A stretch of DNA of 64,000 nucleotides from Arthrobacter rhombi (GTDB lineage Bacteria > Actinomycetota > Actinomycetes > Actinomycetales > Micrococcaceae): positions 1-64,000 of the forward strand of contig NZ_FUHW01000032.1 in NCBI RefSeq assembly GCF_900163545.1, given 5' to 3'. This document shows positions 10,503-20,043 of this stretch, in pieces. Made by a program: the position numbers and the translations under genes. The notes beneath the pieces are model-generated. The model was given only the letters and a program-made list of their open reading frames with translations, searched no databases and had not been told where the DNA came from. How positions within the stretch are numbered: position 1 is the stretch's first letter; the number at the start of each line of letters is the position of its first letter.

Positions 10503-11282
10503 ATGAACTCCGAACTCAACCCGTCGACGGCCCCCGCCATCAGCCTGCGTGGCCTGGGCAAGCGTTACGGCCAGAAGATCGCCGTCAACGGGATCAGTCT
10601 GGATGTGCCCTCAGGCTCCTTCTATGGACTCGTCGGCCCCAACGGCGCCGGCAAGACGACCGCGCTCTCCATGGCCACGGGGATGCTCCGCCCCGATGCC
10701 GGACAGGCATGGGTCCATGGGGTGGACGTCTGGAAGGAGACGCGCCGTGCCAAATCACTGCTCGGTGTTCTGGCGGACGGGGTTCGGCTCTTTGACCGGC
10801 TCAGTGGACGCCAGCTGGTGACCTATGCCGGTCTGTTGCGCGGTATGGATGCCGCCACCGTGGACGAACGAACCGATGACCTGTTGCGGGTCCTGGACCT
10901 GTCCGACGCCGGCGGGAAACTTGTCGTGGACTACTCCGCGGGCATGACCAAAAAGATTGCCCTCGCCACCGCCCTGATTCATTCACCGCGAGTGCTGGTC
11001 CTTGACGAACCCTTCGAGGCCGTCGATCCGGTATCGGCGGCGAATATTCGGGACATCCTCGCCGACTATGTGGGCCACGGAGGAACAGTTGTGGTCTCCA
11101 GCCATGTAATGGACCTGGTCCAGCGCATGTGCTCCCATGTCGCGATCATTTCCGACGGCAACCTGCTCGCCGCCGGAACCGTGGACGAGGTCCGCGGTGA
11201 GGGAAGCCTCGAGGACACCTTCGTGAACATGGTCGGTGGCCGGGCCGAAGGAGGAGGGCTCTCGTGGTTGCACACCTCCTGA
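10503..11282 (+). CDS. ABC transporter ATP-binding protein
   Basis: A 259-aa nucleotide-binding subunit of an ABC-2 type exporter. It has Walker A GPNGAGKTTALS (about residue 42), a signature loop in the variant form DYSAGMTKK, Walker B VLVLDEP, and the H-loop SSHVMDL. TAGGTT at 10491-10496 ends 6 nt before the ATG, so the transcript is probably leaderless. The last 19 nt overlap the permease gene, which indicates translational coupling and a two-component transporter. The substrate is unknown. Confidence 0.93.
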   Translation: MNSELNPSTAPAISLRGLGKRYGQKIAVNGISLDVPSGSFYGLVGPNGAGKTTALSMATGMLRPDAGQAWVHGVDVWKETRRAKSLLGVLADGVRLFDRLSGRQLVTYAGLLRGMDAATVDERTDDLLRVLDLSDAGGKLVVDYSAGMTKKIALATALIHSPRVLVLDEPFEAVDPVSAANIRDILADYVGHGGTVVVSSHVMDLVQRMCSHVAIISDGNLLAAGTVDEVRGEGSLEDTFVNMVGGRAEGGGLSWLHTS

Positions 11283-12838
11283 AGCTGAAGCTGGCGCTGC
11301 TGCGCAACGGTTTCAAACGCAGCCCGTGGCAGCTCGTGGGCGTCATCATCGGGGGGATCTACGGCCTCGGGCTGGCGGTGCTGCTCTGCGTGGGGATGTT
11401 CGCCCTGGGCGACCAACCCGCCGAATTGATCACCACCGTCGTCGTGCTGGCCGTCTCGCTGATCACCCTGGGCTGGGCAATTATCCCGGTACTGCTCTCG
11501 GGAGTGGATCTGACGCTGGATCCCTCACGGTTCTCGGTCTACCCCATCCCGCCGCGGCAACTGGTGATCGGCCTGCTGCTGAGCGGTTTCATCGGTGTCC
11601 CAGGGCTGGTGATGCTGCTGCTCTTCGCCGGTCAGGGACTGGCCTGGCGGGCCAATGCAGGACTGGCGCTGGTCGGCATCCTCTGCGGCATCCTGGCGGC
11701 GCTCAATGCCTTGGCCGTCTCCCGGCTGGCCGTCACCGCAGCCACGGCGCTGACGTCGAACCGGCGGTTCCGTGAACTGGGGATGATCCTGCTGTTCGTG
11801 CCGCTGATCATGCTCGGGCCCATCCTCCAGACGGCGACAGAAGGGCTCGAAGCGGGCCTGGGCTGGCTGCCCGATATCTCGGCGGTACTGGCCTGGACGC
11901 CGCTGGGCGCCTTCGCCGCCGTCCCGGGGGACATGGCCATCGGGGCCTGGGGTCTGGCGGCCGCCAGGCTGGTGCTTTCGCTGGCCTATCTGGTGGCGAT
12001 CATCTGGGCGTGGAAGACGGTGCTCGCCCGGGCCCTGGAAACCCCGCCCCAGCAGTCGGGCGGGAGCCGCGCCGTTTCCGGCCTGGGCGTCGCCTTCCGG
12101 TTGTTCCCGGCCACCCCATGGGGTGCGGTGGCCTCACGGTGCCTGACCTACTGGATGAAGGACCCCCGCTACGCGATGAGCATCATCTTCGTTCCGCTGG
12201 TCCCGATACTGATCTGGTTCTGGTCCTCACAGGGTGGCAATTACACGGCCATGCTGTACTTGGCCCCCATCATCGCCGTGCTGCTGGCCTTCAGCATCTC
12301 GGCGGATATCTCCTATGACAACACCGCGTTCTCGCTGCACGTGCTCACCGGACTGCGCGGATTCGACGATCGGCTGGGACGGGTGGCCGCCTCGGCGGTC
12401 TTCGCCGTGCCGATCGTTCTGCTGGCCGCGATCCTGCCGGCGGCGTTGCTGGGGGAAACGGCACTGCTGCCTGCCATCCTCGGGCTCTCGCTCGGGGCCC
12501 TGGGAACCGGCTGGGCGGTCTCGAGCATCGCCTCGGCCCGCTACACCTATGCGGTCCCGCTGCCCGGGGACAACCCGATGAAGACGCCCCCGGGTACCGG
12601 GGCCCGCATGGCCGTCACTCAGCTGGCGACGTTCGGGTCCACGATCGTCCTGATGCTGCCCGAAATCATTCTGCATATCGTCTTCCTGGTCACCGGGCAG
12701 GAGCTCTACGCCTGGCTCGTGCTGATCGCCGGCGTCGTTCTCGGGGCCCTGATGCTGGTTGCGGGACTGCGGATCGGCGGACGCTGGTTCGATTCCAGGA
12801 CCCCGGAACTGATGCAGGCCACCGTACTGAACCGTTAG
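11264..12838 (+). CDS. ABC-2 type transporter permease
   Basis: A 524-aa integral membrane partner of the preceding ATPase, with roughly twelve hydrophobic segments in two halves separated by a cytoplasmic stretch (about 245-290). The GTG start at 11264 lies inside the ATPase gene with GGAGGAGGG about 7 nt upstream. Similar pairs occur in Arthrobacter and Micrococcus as exporters of unknown substrate. No regulator or resistance gene is adjacent to suggest a cargo. Confidence 0.9.
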   Translation: MVAHLLKLKLALLRNGFKRSPWQLVGVIIGGIYGLGLAVLLCVGMFALGDQPAELITTVVVLAVSLITLGWAIIPVLLSGVDLTLDPSRFSVYPIPPRQLVIGLLLSGFIGVPGLVMLLLFAGQGLAWRANAGLALVGILCGILAALNALAVSRLAVTAATALTSNRRFRELGMILLFVPLIMLGPILQTATEGLEAGLGWLPDISAVLAWTPLGAFAAVPGDMAIGAWGLAAARLVLSLAYLVAIIWAWKTVLARALETPPQQSGGSRAVSGLGVAFRLFPATPWGAVASRCLTYWMKDPRYAMSIIFVPLVPILIWFWSSQGGNYTAMLYLAPIIAVLLAFSISADISYDNTAFSLHVLTGLRGFDDRLGRVAASAVFAVPIVLLAAILPAALLGETALLPAILGLSLGALGTGWAVSSIASARYTYAVPLPGDNPMKTPPGTGARMAVTQLATFGSTIVLMLPEIILHIVFLVTGQELYAWLVLIAGVVLGALMLVAGLRIGGRWFDSRTPELMQATVLNR

Positions 12839-12867
12839 GGACGTGGGGAGTTGGTAGACTGGGGGGC

Positions 12868-13179
12868 ATGACGATGCCTGCAGATCCGTTTGAAAACGAC
12901 CCCAACGACCCTGGCCAGGGCGGCGGCACCGCGACCATTGAGCGTGAAGAGCTGCGCGAACACATCGAGCCTGGTGATAGTGAGCGTTTTGCTCACTATG
13001 TGCGTAAGGAAAAGATCATGGAGTCGGCGTTGACCGGCGAACCAGTGATCGCGTTGTGCGGCAAGGTCTGGGTTCCGGGACGGGACCCGAATAAATTTCC
13101 TGTCTGCCCGGAGTGCAAGGAAGTCTACGAAGGCATCCGTTCCCCGAAGGATGGCGGCGGCAAGGACGACAAGAAATAG
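12868..13179 (+). CDS. DUF3039 family protein
   Basis: A 103-aa acidic protein with the DUF3039 core: ERFAHYVRKEKI, then ALTGEPVIALCGKVWVPGRD and CPECKEVYEG. The Cys residues (CGK...CPEC) could bind zinc. The N-terminus is Asp/Pro/Gly-rich and the C-terminus is a Lys/Asp tail. DUF3039 is restricted to actinobacteria and of unknown function; it is commonly found just before a DEAD/DEAH helicase, as here. TAGACT (12855-12860) ends 7 nt before the ATG, predicting a leaderless mRNA. Confidence 0.9.
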   Translation: MTMPADPFENDPNDPGQGGGTATIEREELREHIEPGDSERFAHYVRKEKIMESALTGEPVIALCGKVWVPGRDPNKFPVCPECKEVYEGIRSPKDGGGKDDKK

Positions 13180-13311
13180 GCCTCCGCTGGTAGAGGGCCG
13201 CTCCTGCTCCAGGGCGGGCGGCGGCAGGGCAAGGTGACGTACCGATCAGGTGTCGTCCCGTGTCGGTGGAACGGGCCGTGTGCCGACCGCCATAAGATTG
13301 TTTTTTCTTTC

Positions 13312-13333
13312 CGGCCGTTCGCGGCCGATTTTT
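13312..13333 (+). terminator. Intrinsic terminator in the DUF3039-helicase gap
   Basis: CGGCCG, loop TTCG, CGGCCG, then ATTTTT: a 6-bp GC hairpin with a U-tract. It sits 132 nt after the DUF3039 stop and only about 18 nt before the ribosome binding site (GAGGAGG, 13351-13357) of the helicase. It either ends the DUF3039 transcript or acts as an attenuator for the helicase. Confidence 0.65.
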
Positions 13334-13363
13334 CCTGCCACCGAGTATTTGAGGAGGTTGGCT

Positions 13364-15148
13364 GTGGGCGATGCCCTGTTCAGTCTGGGCGAGTCCATGC
13401 CACCGGCATATCCGGAACGTGCGGCGTGGGGAACGGCAACGAAGCTACGTCAGTGGCAGGCCGAAGCGTTGGAGAAGTACTTCGAAAGCAAACGTCAGGA
13501 CTTCCTCGCCGTGGCGACCCCCGGCGCCGGCAAGACGACCTTTGCCCTTCGTGTTGCCGCGATGCTGGTCGAGGCGGGAACCATCAACCGGATCACCGTC
13601 GTCGCCCCGACCGAGCACCTCAAGAGCCAGTGGGCCGATGCCGCAGCACGAATCGGCTTGGCGCTGGACCCGAACTTCAAGAACGCAGACGGGCGCCACG
13701 GAGCCGATTTCATCGGCGTGGCCGTCACGTACGCCCAGGTGGCCAGCAAGCCGTTGCTGCACCGGGCCAAGACCGAAGCCGCCCGCACCCTGGTCATCCT
13801 CGATGAGATCCACCATGGCGGTGACGCCCTGAGCTGGGGCGACGGTATTCGTGAAGCCTTCGAACCGGCGACCCGTCGCCTGGCCCTGACCGGGACTCCC
13901 TTCCGCTCCGATACAGCGGCCATCCCCTTCGTGGAATACATCGAGGACGCCGAGGGCATCCGTCGTTCCAAGGCCGACTACACCTACGGCTATGGCGACG
14001 CGTTGAAGGACCACGTCGTGCGACCCGTCATTTTCATGGCCTATTCCGGCCAGATGCGCTGGCGCACTTCGGCGGGGGAGGAAATGGAAGCCCAACTCGG
14101 GGAGGGCTTCACCAAGGACATCACTGCCCACGCGTGGCGGACGGCATTGAACCCCGACGGCGAATGGATTCCTTCGGTCCTCGCTGCCGCGGACCGCCGG
14201 TTGACCGAAGTGAGGCATACCGTTCCCGATGCAGGCGGCCTCGTCATTGCCACGGACCATGCCGACGCCAAGGCCTATGCTGCCCAACTGAAGAAGATCA
14301 CCGGAGAGAAGGTCACCACGATCCTCTCCGACGATGCGAAGGCGTCCTCCAAGATCGAGGCCTTCACCGAAAGCAACGACCGCTGGATGGTGGCGGTGCG
14401 GATGGTCTCCGAGGGGGTTGACGTTCCACGCTTGGCCGTCGGCGTCTACGCCACCTCGACCTCGACGCCGCTGTTCTTCGCCCAGGCCGTTGGACGTTAT
14501 GTGCGTTCGCGTAAACGCGGTGAAGTCGCCTCGATGTTCCTGCCGTCCGTGCCGATCCTGATGGCGTTGGCGAACCAAATGGAACTCGAGCGGGACCATG
14601 CACTCGATCGGCCCGAGAAGCATGTGGACGACCCGGATTTCATCCCCGAGGAAGATCTCATGGACGAGGCCAACCGCGAGGAGAAGGCCTCCGATGAACT
14701 GAATAAGCAGAAGTTCGAGGCCCTGGACTCCCGCGCATCCTTTGACCGGGTCCTCTACGACGGCGGTGAATTCGGAACAGGGGCCATGCTCGGTTCCGAA
14801 GATGAACAGGACTTCCTGGGCATCCCCGGTTTGCTCGACGCCGATCAGGTGGGGGCACTGTTGCGTCAACGCCAGCAGGAACAAGTCACCCGCCGTGGTC
14901 GCAATAACGGGGCGCCCGCGGCCCCGGCTGAGGAACAGTCAGTCACCGACCACCGCCGACTCACCGAACTACGCAGCCAACTCTCCAAGAACGTCTCCGC
15001 GTGGGCCGCCCGCACCGGGACGCCACACGGGGTAGTGCATAACAAACTGCGCGAAGTGTGTGGCGGACCAGCTGTCGCCCAAGCCAATGCGGATCAGCTC
15101 ACCCGGCGCCTGGATAAGCTGCAGGGCTGGTTCGTCGGCAAGCGCTGA
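13364..15148 (+). CDS. DEAD/DEAH box helicase
   Basis: A 594-aa superfamily 2 helicase with motif I ATPGAGKTTFALR, motif II LDEIHHGG (DEIH), motif III LTGTPFRSD, and motif VI QAVGRYVRSRKR. The C-terminal ~170 aa are acidic then basic, without a recognised nuclease domain. It resembles restriction-type/RecQ-unlike SF2 helicases that follow DUF3039 in actinobacteria; the substrate is unknown. The GTG at 13364 with GAGGAGG seven nt upstream is preferred over an extended frame from 13250, whose first ~38 residues would be read across the terminator hairpin. Confidence 0.88.
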   Translation: MGDALFSLGESMPPAYPERAAWGTATKLRQWQAEALEKYFESKRQDFLAVATPGAGKTTFALRVAAMLVEAGTINRITVVAPTEHLKSQWADAAARIGLALDPNFKNADGRHGADFIGVAVTYAQVASKPLLHRAKTEAARTLVILDEIHHGGDALSWGDGIREAFEPATRRLALTGTPFRSDTAAIPFVEYIEDAEGIRRSKADYTYGYGDALKDHVVRPVIFMAYSGQMRWRTSAGEEMEAQLGEGFTKDITAHAWRTALNPDGEWIPSVLAAADRRLTEVRHTVPDAGGLVIATDHADAKAYAAQLKKITGEKVTTILSDDAKASSKIEAFTESNDRWMVAVRMVSEGVDVPRLAVGVYATSTSTPLFFAQAVGRYVRSRKRGEVASMFLPSVPILMALANQMELERDHALDRPEKHVDDPDFIPEEDLMDEANREEKASDELNKQKFEALDSRASFDRVLYDGGEFGTGAMLGSEDEQDFLGIPGLLDADQVGALLRQRQQEQVTRRGRNNGAPAAPAEEQSVTDHRRLTELRSQLSKNVSAWAARTGTPHGVVHNKLREVCGGPAVAQANADQLTRRLDKLQGWFVGKR

Positions 15149-15194
15149 GACTCGCCAGGGTTTCACGGACACGACGGTCAGGAGAACAGCATCG

Positions 15195-15656
15195 ATGTCT
15201 GAACGTCCTCGTTTAGTTCCCGCCAGCTATGTCGTTTTTCGTCGTGCCGATCAGGTCTTGCTGCAATTGAGACAAGGCACCGGATACATGGACGGCTGCT
15301 GGGCGGCGGCCGCTGCCGGTCATCTCGAAGCGGGGGAGTCCGCCGTCCTGGCGGCAGTGCGCGAAGCCCAGGAGGAACTGGGGATCACTATTGATCCAGA
15401 GCAACTGGTCCCGCTGACCACGATGCACCGCTCCAACGGGGCAACAGCTCTGGACGGGCAACGGGTGGATTTCTTCTTCAGCTGCGAGTTGTGGCACGGA
15501 GAACCGCGGCTCATGGAACCTGATAAAGCTGCCGATCTGGGCTGGTTCCTGCTGGATGGCCTACCTCATGCAACGGTTCCGCACGAACGCTACGTCCTGG
15601 AACGTCTAGCAGCGGGCCTGCCGAGTCTGACGACGTTCGGCTTCGACACGGTTTGA
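15195..15656 (+). CDS. NUDIX hydrolase
   Basis: A 153-aa Nudix enzyme that hydrolyses nucleoside diphosphates linked to another moiety. The Nudix box is complete: GHLEAGE, then REAQEELGI (about residues 40-62). The C-terminal part (DLGWFLLDGLP) is the usual substrate-lip region. AGGAGA lies about 8 nt before the ATG. It follows the helicase by 46 nt on the same strand, so it may be cotranscribed. The substrate cannot be predicted. Confidence 0.9.
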   Translation: MSERPRLVPASYVVFRRADQVLLQLRQGTGYMDGCWAAAAAGHLEAGESAVLAAVREAQEELGITIDPEQLVPLTTMHRSNGATALDGQRVDFFFSCELWHGEPRLMEPDKAADLGWFLLDGLPHATVPHERYVLERLAAGLPSLTTFGFDTV

Positions 15657-15675
15657 GACGACGCGGCGGATGCTG

Positions 15676-16224
15676 CTATTCCCCGGTGGTCCCGTCGAGG
15701 CACTCGCGGAGCAGGTCGGCGTGTCCGTTATGTCGGGCGTATTCCTCGATGAGGTGCAGGAAGATCCAGCGCAGCGTCACGGCTTCGCCATCCCGGCGAC
15801 GAACCGAGACCTCATCCAGGGACTCATGGGCCCGCGCGATCTCGCGGCTGGTCGTGATGGCTTCGTCCAAGACGGAGACTTCGTGGCGGACTTCCTCCGA
15901 CGCCGTCGCCGCCAGCGGATCGAACCCATGATGGTCACCATCCGGGTTTTCTGCCGTGCAGTAGAGATCTGATGGATCGCGGTCGGCGAAGACGTCGGCG
16001 AACCAATAGCGCTCGACCTCCGTGAGGTGGCGGAGCAGACCACGCAGGCTCAAAGTCGAGGGCGGTACTGCTCGCTGGCCCAACTGTTCCGCGCTCAGAC
16101 CAACGCACTTGGTCAGCAAGGTCGCTCGATGGAACTCCAGCCACGCTTCAAGGGCCCGCCGCTCGTTGTCATCGAAGGGCGGATCGGTGCGTTCGGGGGC
16201 CGTGGAGCAGGGGAGAGGGTCCAT
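15676..16224 (-). CDS. DinB family (DUF664-type) protein
   Basis: A 182-aa four-helix-bundle protein of the DinB/DUF664 group, many of which are mycothiol- or bacillithiol-dependent transferases. Metal-ligand candidates are His in LRGLLRHLTEVERYW and the pair in HLIEEYARHNGHADLLRE near the C-terminus. Of two adjacent ATG codons (16227 and 16224) the second is chosen, because TAGCGT (16236-16231) ends exactly 6 nt upstream of it, as in other leaderless genes here. It converges with the Nudix gene. Confidence 0.88.
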   Translation of the reverse strand: MDPLPCSTAPERTDPPFDDNERRALEAWLEFHRATLLTKCVGLSAEQLGQRAVPPSTLSLRGLLRHLTEVERYWFADVFADRDPSDLYCTAENPDGDHHGFDPLAATASEEVRHEVSVLDEAITTSREIARAHESLDEVSVRRRDGEAVTLRWIFLHLIEEYARHNGHADLLRECLDGTTGE

Positions 16225-16302
16225 CATCCGACGCTACACGCACCGCGGCAACCACCCAGGAAAGAGCAACACAAAAAAGCCGAAAGATCCGCATTGCTGT
16301 TG

Positions 16303-16331
16303 TTGACACCCGGAATTCACAGGCAGATACT
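16303..16331 (+). promoter_or_regulatory. Sigma-A type promoter of the APC permease
   Basis: TTGACA (16303-16308), a 17-nt spacer, then GATACT (16326-16331). This is the best classical -35/-10 pair in the window and would start transcription near 16338, leaving a leader of about 65 nt before the permease ATG. Confidence 0.7.
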
Positions 16332-16402
16332 GCAAAAGTGACCCGCATCACCGAGCCACGTGGCCGCATGATGATTATTGTGCTCTACAGAAGAAGCCGA
16401 AG

Positions 16403-18082
16403 ATGTCTTCACCAACGTCACCCCCCACCAAGGTCAAGGTCGAACTGGACCGGGGTTTGAAACCAGATATCGGCAAGATCGGGCTGCTCTTTACCGGCGT
16501 CGGCTCCATCATCGGCTCCGGATGGTTGTTCGGAGCTTTTGAGGCGGCGTCCTTGGTCGGCCCGGCTGCGATTATCTCGTGGATCCTCGGGGCCGTCATG
16601 ATCATCATCGTCGCCCTGAACTACGCCGATCTCGGTGTCATGTTCCCGGTCGCCGGGGGCGTCATCCGGTTCCCGCACTACTCATTCGGATCCTTCGCCA
16701 GCTACACCAGCGGTTGGATCACGTGGCTGGCGGTGGTGGCAACGGTGCCGATCGAGGTCTTGGCCGCGGTGCAATATGCCTCCAGCTATCTGCCATGGCT
16801 GATGCACACCGTGGATGGCACCCTCGTGCTGACCGGTGGGGGCATCGCCGTGAGCGTTGTCTTGGTGGCGGTGTTCTGTGTCATCAACATGTTTGGCGTC
16901 AAACTCTTCGCCCGGTTCAACAATGTTTTGGTCTGGTGGAAACTCGGCGTCATTCTGCTGGTTATCGTCGTGCTCGGCATCCTGGCCTTCCATCCGGGAC
17001 ACTTCCACGAAGCGCGGTTCGGTGGTTTCATGCCCCAAGGAGTAGGCCCGATCTTCGCGGCGCTTCCTGCCGCCGGCATCGTGTTCTCCTACCTGGGGTT
17101 TCGTCAGGGGGTCGAGTTCGCCGGTGAGACGACGAATCCGCAAAAGAACGTGCCCTTTGCCTTGATCGGATCGATCGTGATCACCGGGATCATCTACGTG
17201 CTGCTGCAGATCGCCTTCATCGGTGCCGTGCCGGACAGCATGCTTTCCAACGGATGGGCGGGTCTCTCGTTCACCAACGATGCCGGCCCCTGGGCAGAGA
17301 TTGCGATAGTGCTGGGTGCGATGTGGCTCGGCATCATCCTCTATGTTGATGCGGTGGTCTCTCCTGCCGATACGGGCCTGATCTACACGGCCCTGTCGCC
17401 CCGTCTTTCCTATTCTCAAGCCCGGGTCGGCAATGCCCCGTCGGCTTTGCAAAAACTGAGTAAGCGGGGAGTCCCTTGGGTCGGGCTCTTGGTGATGTTC
17501 GTGGTCGCCTGCTTCATGTTCCTCCCGTTCCCTTCCTGGGCGAAGCTCGTCGGCTTCATCACCACCGGCACCGTGCTGTCCTTCGGCAGTGGACCGGTCA
17601 CCGTGGCGGCCTTGCGCCGTCAACTACCGGATCAGGACCGCCCCTACCGGCTCCCCGGAGGAGATGTGCTTCCGTTCCTCGGGTTCCTGTGTGCGAACCT
17701 CATCGTGTACTGGACCGGCTGGGATACGAACTGGAAGCTGTTCCTGGCGGTGGCGATCGGCTACATCGTCCTGAGCCTGCACTACGCTTTTAGCGACCGG
17801 AGCAAGATCCCGCCACTGCAGATGAAGTCCGGGTGGTGGATGCTCCTGTGGATGGGTGGCTTGGCCTTGTTGAGTTGGATCGGTCACTACGGCGATGGGT
17901 CGCTGGATCTCTTGACCTTCGGCTGGGGTGAGCTCGGAGCCCTGGTTCTGACGGCGATCGTGTTCTGGGTGGCCGTGACGCGGCGTTTGTCACCACAAGA
18001 AGTCGTCGACAACGTCGAGCGCACCCATATGGTGGACCCCGGGGCAGGCGACGAAGCGGAGTCGACCAATAAGACCCAGTAG
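16403..18082 (+). CDS. APC family amino acid permease
   Basis: A 559-aa integral membrane transporter with about twelve to fourteen helices. The first helix carries the APC substrate-binding motif GVGSIIGSGWLFGAF, and a conserved loop reads GFRQGVEFAGETTNPQKNVP. Similarity is closest to the aspartate/glutamate-type proton symporters of the APC superfamily (YveA-like). The C-terminal cytoplasmic tail (about 530-559) is acidic. A GAAGAAG stretch precedes the ATG, and a strong promoter lies 75-100 nt upstream. Monocistronic. The substrate is an inference from family. Confidence 0.88.
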   Translation: MSSPTSPPTKVKVELDRGLKPDIGKIGLLFTGVGSIIGSGWLFGAFEAASLVGPAAIISWILGAVMIIIVALNYADLGVMFPVAGGVIRFPHYSFGSFASYTSGWITWLAVVATVPIEVLAAVQYASSYLPWLMHTVDGTLVLTGGGIAVSVVLVAVFCVINMFGVKLFARFNNVLVWWKLGVILLVIVVLGILAFHPGHFHEARFGGFMPQGVGPIFAALPAAGIVFSYLGFRQGVEFAGETTNPQKNVPFALIGSIVITGIIYVLLQIAFIGAVPDSMLSNGWAGLSFTNDAGPWAEIAIVLGAMWLGIILYVDAVVSPADTGLIYTALSPRLSYSQARVGNAPSALQKLSKRGVPWVGLLVMFVVACFMFLPFPSWAKLVGFITTGTVLSFGSGPVTVAALRRQLPDQDRPYRLPGGDVLPFLGFLCANLIVYWTGWDTNWKLFLAVAIGYIVLSLHYAFSDRSKIPPLQMKSGWWMLLWMGGLALLSWIGHYGDGSLDLLTFGWGELGALVLTAIVFWVAVTRRLSPQEVVDNVERTHMVDPGAGDEAESTNKTQ

Positions 18083-18202
18083 GTTCTCACCGCTGGAGGT
18101 TTCGAGGCATGAAGCCTCGGCAAGGGCAAGAAAAAGCCCCACCCCTACTGAGGAGCGCGAAAGCCTTTTGGCACGAGTAACCAGCGGGCCGGACAGCTCC
18201 AG

Positions 18203-18777
18203 ATGGTGCGCATGTTTCCTGACAACGCGGACACCGTGCTGTGGATCTGTGAGCCCGTTGGCGGCGAACCCGCCGAAATGCTGCCTGAAGGCATCAGCGG
18301 TCTCAGGGTTGTGAGCAGTCTTAAGACGACTCACTGACTTCGCATCTCGACTGGATATGTACTGACCTCGCCCGACACATCGCTCGGGCAGGCACCGTTT
18401 CGGGCCAGCGGCTCGGGGATGAATTCGGCGACGGGAATTCAATCGAGTTTACTTCCCATGAGTTCAACGTTCCTATCCTCAGATTCCGCGCCGTGGGGTC
18501 AGTGGCCAATCCCCGTGCAGCCGCCGCATTCGATGCCTTGGCATCCACACTGAGGACAGAAGAAGAACGCAATATCCAGGAATCGGACATTCTGAGAGAG
18601 GACCGGGGTTGGTTCGCCGAAACTTCACCATCGAAGACAGGTTACAGGCCTTGGCCGACTGGGGCGGTTCAGGGCAGGACATATGAATTGTCCAGCCGAA
18701 CGTGCCCCGGGTACGCCCGTCGCGAACTCGCCCAAGCCCCTACCGGAGGAGGTAATAGGATGGCCCGTCCGGGGTAG
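18203..18777 (+). pseudogene. Frameshifted remnant of an actinobacterial hypothetical protein
   Basis: The 794 bp between the permease and the FAD enzyme contain no intact gene. From ATG 18203 one frame reads MVRMFPDNADTVLWICEPVG and stops near 18335. Another frame is open from there and reads GNSIEFTSHEFNVPILRFRA, then SVANPRAAAAFDALASTLRT, to 18777. Together they resemble the two ends of a ~100-aa actinobacterial protein with MVRMFPDYA...VLW and NP.AAAAF.AL motifs. The middle is missing or shifted. The family match is from memory. Downstream of about 18600 nothing is recognisable. Confidence 0.5.
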
Positions 18778-18876
18778 TGGGCCTCATGACTGAACCCGCA
18801 GCGGCGTAGCAGACGTTCTCGCCGTATCGCTGTCGTTAGACAGCTCGATGACATCCCTGGCGGTAGAGGGAGGAAC

Positions 18877-20007
18877 ATGGTTCGAGCAGAGACTTTCTCT
18901 GGGCCGATTCCTGAGCGGGGGACAGCCATCGTTGTCGGCGCCTCGCTGGCTGGTTTGGCGCTATCCATTTCATTGGCCAGATCTGGACTGGCAGTGAACG
19001 TCTTTGAACGGGCAGCGGAGGAACGCAACGGTGGGACTGGCCTCCGGCTCTGGGCTGGGATGGGTGAAACCATACGTCGGAGGGACGGTTCTGGGTTTTC
19101 GGCGCCGACGATTGCCTCTATCGCTTCGTCAGGTGTCCCAGGGCCCGAGGGGTGGGCAACGGTCCGTCGCAGACTGGCCGATGCCGCTGCCACGGAACCC
19201 GGGATATCGATCCACTATGAGAGCGAAGTAGTGGAGATCGGGCAAGACGCAGAAACCGCATGGATCAAGGATGCCAGCGGCAAGGTCCACGGAGCAGATA
19301 TTCTCTTGGGCGCTGACGGGCACCGCAGCATGGTGCGGCGCAGCGTGGACCCGTCCCATCCAGACGCCACCTACGCTGGCTATACGATCTGGACCGGAAA
19401 AGCCCCCTACGAAGCGGCGCCCGGCTGGGCCGAGGGCCACAATCACATGGATATGATCACCCTGCCCCACGGGGACGGGGCGATGATCGTGGGGGAAACG
19501 AGGACCAACGGCGAACCGCGGAGATATTTCTGGCAGTGGTACGACCCCACCAGCGACGACTACTTGCATGAATCCGGTGCACTGGTGGAAAACGTCTCCC
19601 AGCACTCCTTGGTCAACGAGGGAATCGCGGCCTCGAAATACGAGGACATCCACCGCCGTGCCGGGCATTGGCCGGCGCCCTGGGACCAGATTGTGCGTCA
19701 TAGTGTCCATCGGCGACAGGTTATCGCCACACCGATCGCCGAATACGTACCCCGACGTCTGACGCGTGGACGGATCGCGATCATCGGCGACGCAGCGCAT
19801 GTGCCCTCACCCATGACCGGCGCCGGATTCGATACCGGGCTGGGTGATGCCGAGACGCTGGGCGAGCTCACTGACCACGGTGTGGTGGGGCGACGGGGCG
19901 TCGAAGTCCTCAAAACGTATGAGAAGCAGCGATTGCGGACTGCGCAACGAATGGTCAGGTCAGGTCAGGGCTTTGGCCGGAGCCTGCTGAACCACCCGAA
20001 CCACTGA
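18877..20007 (+). CDS. FAD-dependent monooxygenase-like protein
   Basis: A 376-aa flavoprotein of the PHBH/UbiH-like group. The FAD dinucleotide fold is at the N-terminus (IVVGASLAGLALSISLARSG, about residues 17-36), with the conserved Arg loop (ATVRRRLAD), the DG motif ILLGADGHRSMVRRS, and the second FAD motif IAIIGDAAHVPSPMTGAG (about residues 305-322). The ribosome binding site is AGGGAGG. It lies in a decayed neighbourhood, with remnants on both sides. Substrate unknown. A short C-terminus without the thioredoxin-like domain suggests a small aromatic or heterocyclic substrate, but that is weak inference. Confidence 0.85.
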   Translation: MVRAETFSGPIPERGTAIVVGASLAGLALSISLARSGLAVNVFERAAEERNGGTGLRLWAGMGETIRRRDGSGFSAPTIASIASSGVPGPEGWATVRRRLADAAATEPGISIHYESEVVEIGQDAETAWIKDASGKVHGADILLGADGHRSMVRRSVDPSHPDATYAGYTIWTGKAPYEAAPGWAEGHNHMDMITLPHGDGAMIVGETRTNGEPRRYFWQWYDPTSDDYLHESGALVENVSQHSLVNEGIAASKYEDIHRRAGHWPAPWDQIVRHSVHRRQVIATPIAEYVPRRLTRGRIAIIGDAAHVPSPMTGAGFDTGLGDAETLGELTDHGVVGRRGVEVLKTYEKQRLRTAQRMVRSGQGFGRSLLNHPNH

Positions 20008-20043
20008 GCAGGGAAGCAGTTTTCAGCCGATTCCGGTAAAAAC

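Noticed and set aside
13445..14884. A 479-codon frame antisense to the helicase
   Set aside because: Helicase motifs on the plus strand are complete; the antisense frame has no recognisable motifs.
16682..17623. A 313-codon antisense frame in the APC permease
   Set aside because: Asp/Gly/His-rich shadow of transmembrane codons; no support.
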